Positions 42,143 to 42,360 of a stretch of DNA of 42,360 bases are shown one piece after another; position 1 is the stretch's first letter, and each line of letters starts with the position of its first letter. The notes beneath the pieces were generated by a model, which saw only the letters and a program-made list of their open reading frames with translations, ran no database searches and was not told where the DNA came from. The DNA is taken from assembly GCA_902777355.1 (NCBI GenBank), contig CACYTU010000046.1, forward strand, positions 1 through 42,360, given 5' to 3'. Source of the stretch: an uncultured Lachnospiraceae bacterium. Its GTDB lineage: Bacteria; Bacillota; Clostridia; Lachnospirales; Lachnospiraceae. The translations under genes and the position numbers were made by a program.

Positions 42143-42360
42143 GACTTATCGACTTATCCTGCAGCTTATCCTGTCTGCGCCGAAGCAGGTCAGCATAACC
42201 GGCCCGCTGCGTAAGCTGTGCAGACCGTCCCCTGTCTCCCTTCAGTCAGGTCTGCACTCCGGGTTACAGTTCAGGCCATGCTGAAAACAATACGCCTTTT
42301 GTGCATCACAGTTTCGGCGGGACGCTCCCGCTCCGTGAAAAACGCAGCGGATACTAAGCT
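42143..42360. other. Right edge, no gene seen
   Basis: Short imperfect repeats (CGACTTATC, GCTTATCCTG) near 42140-42175; nothing else can be supported. The window ends here. Confidence 0.4.

Overview
The window (about 42 kb, moderate GC, gene-dense, AT-rich spacers) looks like chromosomal DNA of a Gram-positive anaerobe of the class Clostridia, most likely Lachnospiraceae-like. The grounds are a WalRK-type two-component pair followed by a GerMN lipoprotein, purine-rich Shine-Dalgarno sites before most genes, FMN and glycine riboswitches, a bifunctional-type ArgJ in an arg cluster, and a nickel-type lactate racemase. No rRNA, tRNA, CRISPR array, transposase gene or prophage was seen.

Layout. 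1-5911 (all minus): a small HExxH protein, then walR, walK and a GerMN lipoprotein in one operon, then a ComEA-like DNA-binding lipoprotein. 6564-7508 (plus): an SRAP/YedK-type protein. 7822-12359 (minus): larA and two tandem CorC/HlyC-type membrane proteins. 12861-13973 (plus): alanine dehydrogenase. 14145-19139 (minus): a riboflavin operon, ribD-ribE-ribBA-ribH, preceded by a sigma-A-like promoter and an FMN riboswitch. 19469-20362 (minus): a fusion of a NifX/NifB-like domain, a His/Cys-rich metal-binding linker and a SlyD-like FKBP isomerase. 21252-26917 (plus): a three-gene module of unknown function made of a 525-residue helical protein, a 1079-residue protein with kinase, Rossmann-like and RyR-like regions, and a 188-residue protein. 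27173-33338 (minus): an HD-domain protein and sbcD-sbcC. 34188-35771 (plus): a glycine riboswitch and an alanine/glycine:sodium symporter. 36066-40413 (minus): GNAT-argJ-argB-argD, divergent from argG (40774-42000, plus) with ArgR-box-like sequences between them.

How the genes work together. The rib genes encode the four usual polypeptides from GTP and ribulose-5-phosphate to riboflavin under FMN feedback. The arg genes cover acetyl transfer, acetylglutamate kinase, acetylornithine aminotransferase and argininosuccinate synthase (argC, argF and argH are not here). SbcCD is a DNA-end nuclease. The kinase module is the best candidate for an undescribed system.

The most striking genome-scale feature is short tandem repeats in most spacers, with units of about 13 to 72 bp and a different sequence at each place. 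Similar in-frame repeats lie inside several proteins (WalK tail, SRAP insert, kinase linker, SbcC, SbcD, NifX-FKBP linker). The array before walR forms four hairpins whose stems covary. Dispersed elements include a 125-bp MITE-like element with a second divergent copy, a REP-like palindrome, a 34-bp inverted pair 33 kb apart, and a multi-hairpin block at 33642-33791.
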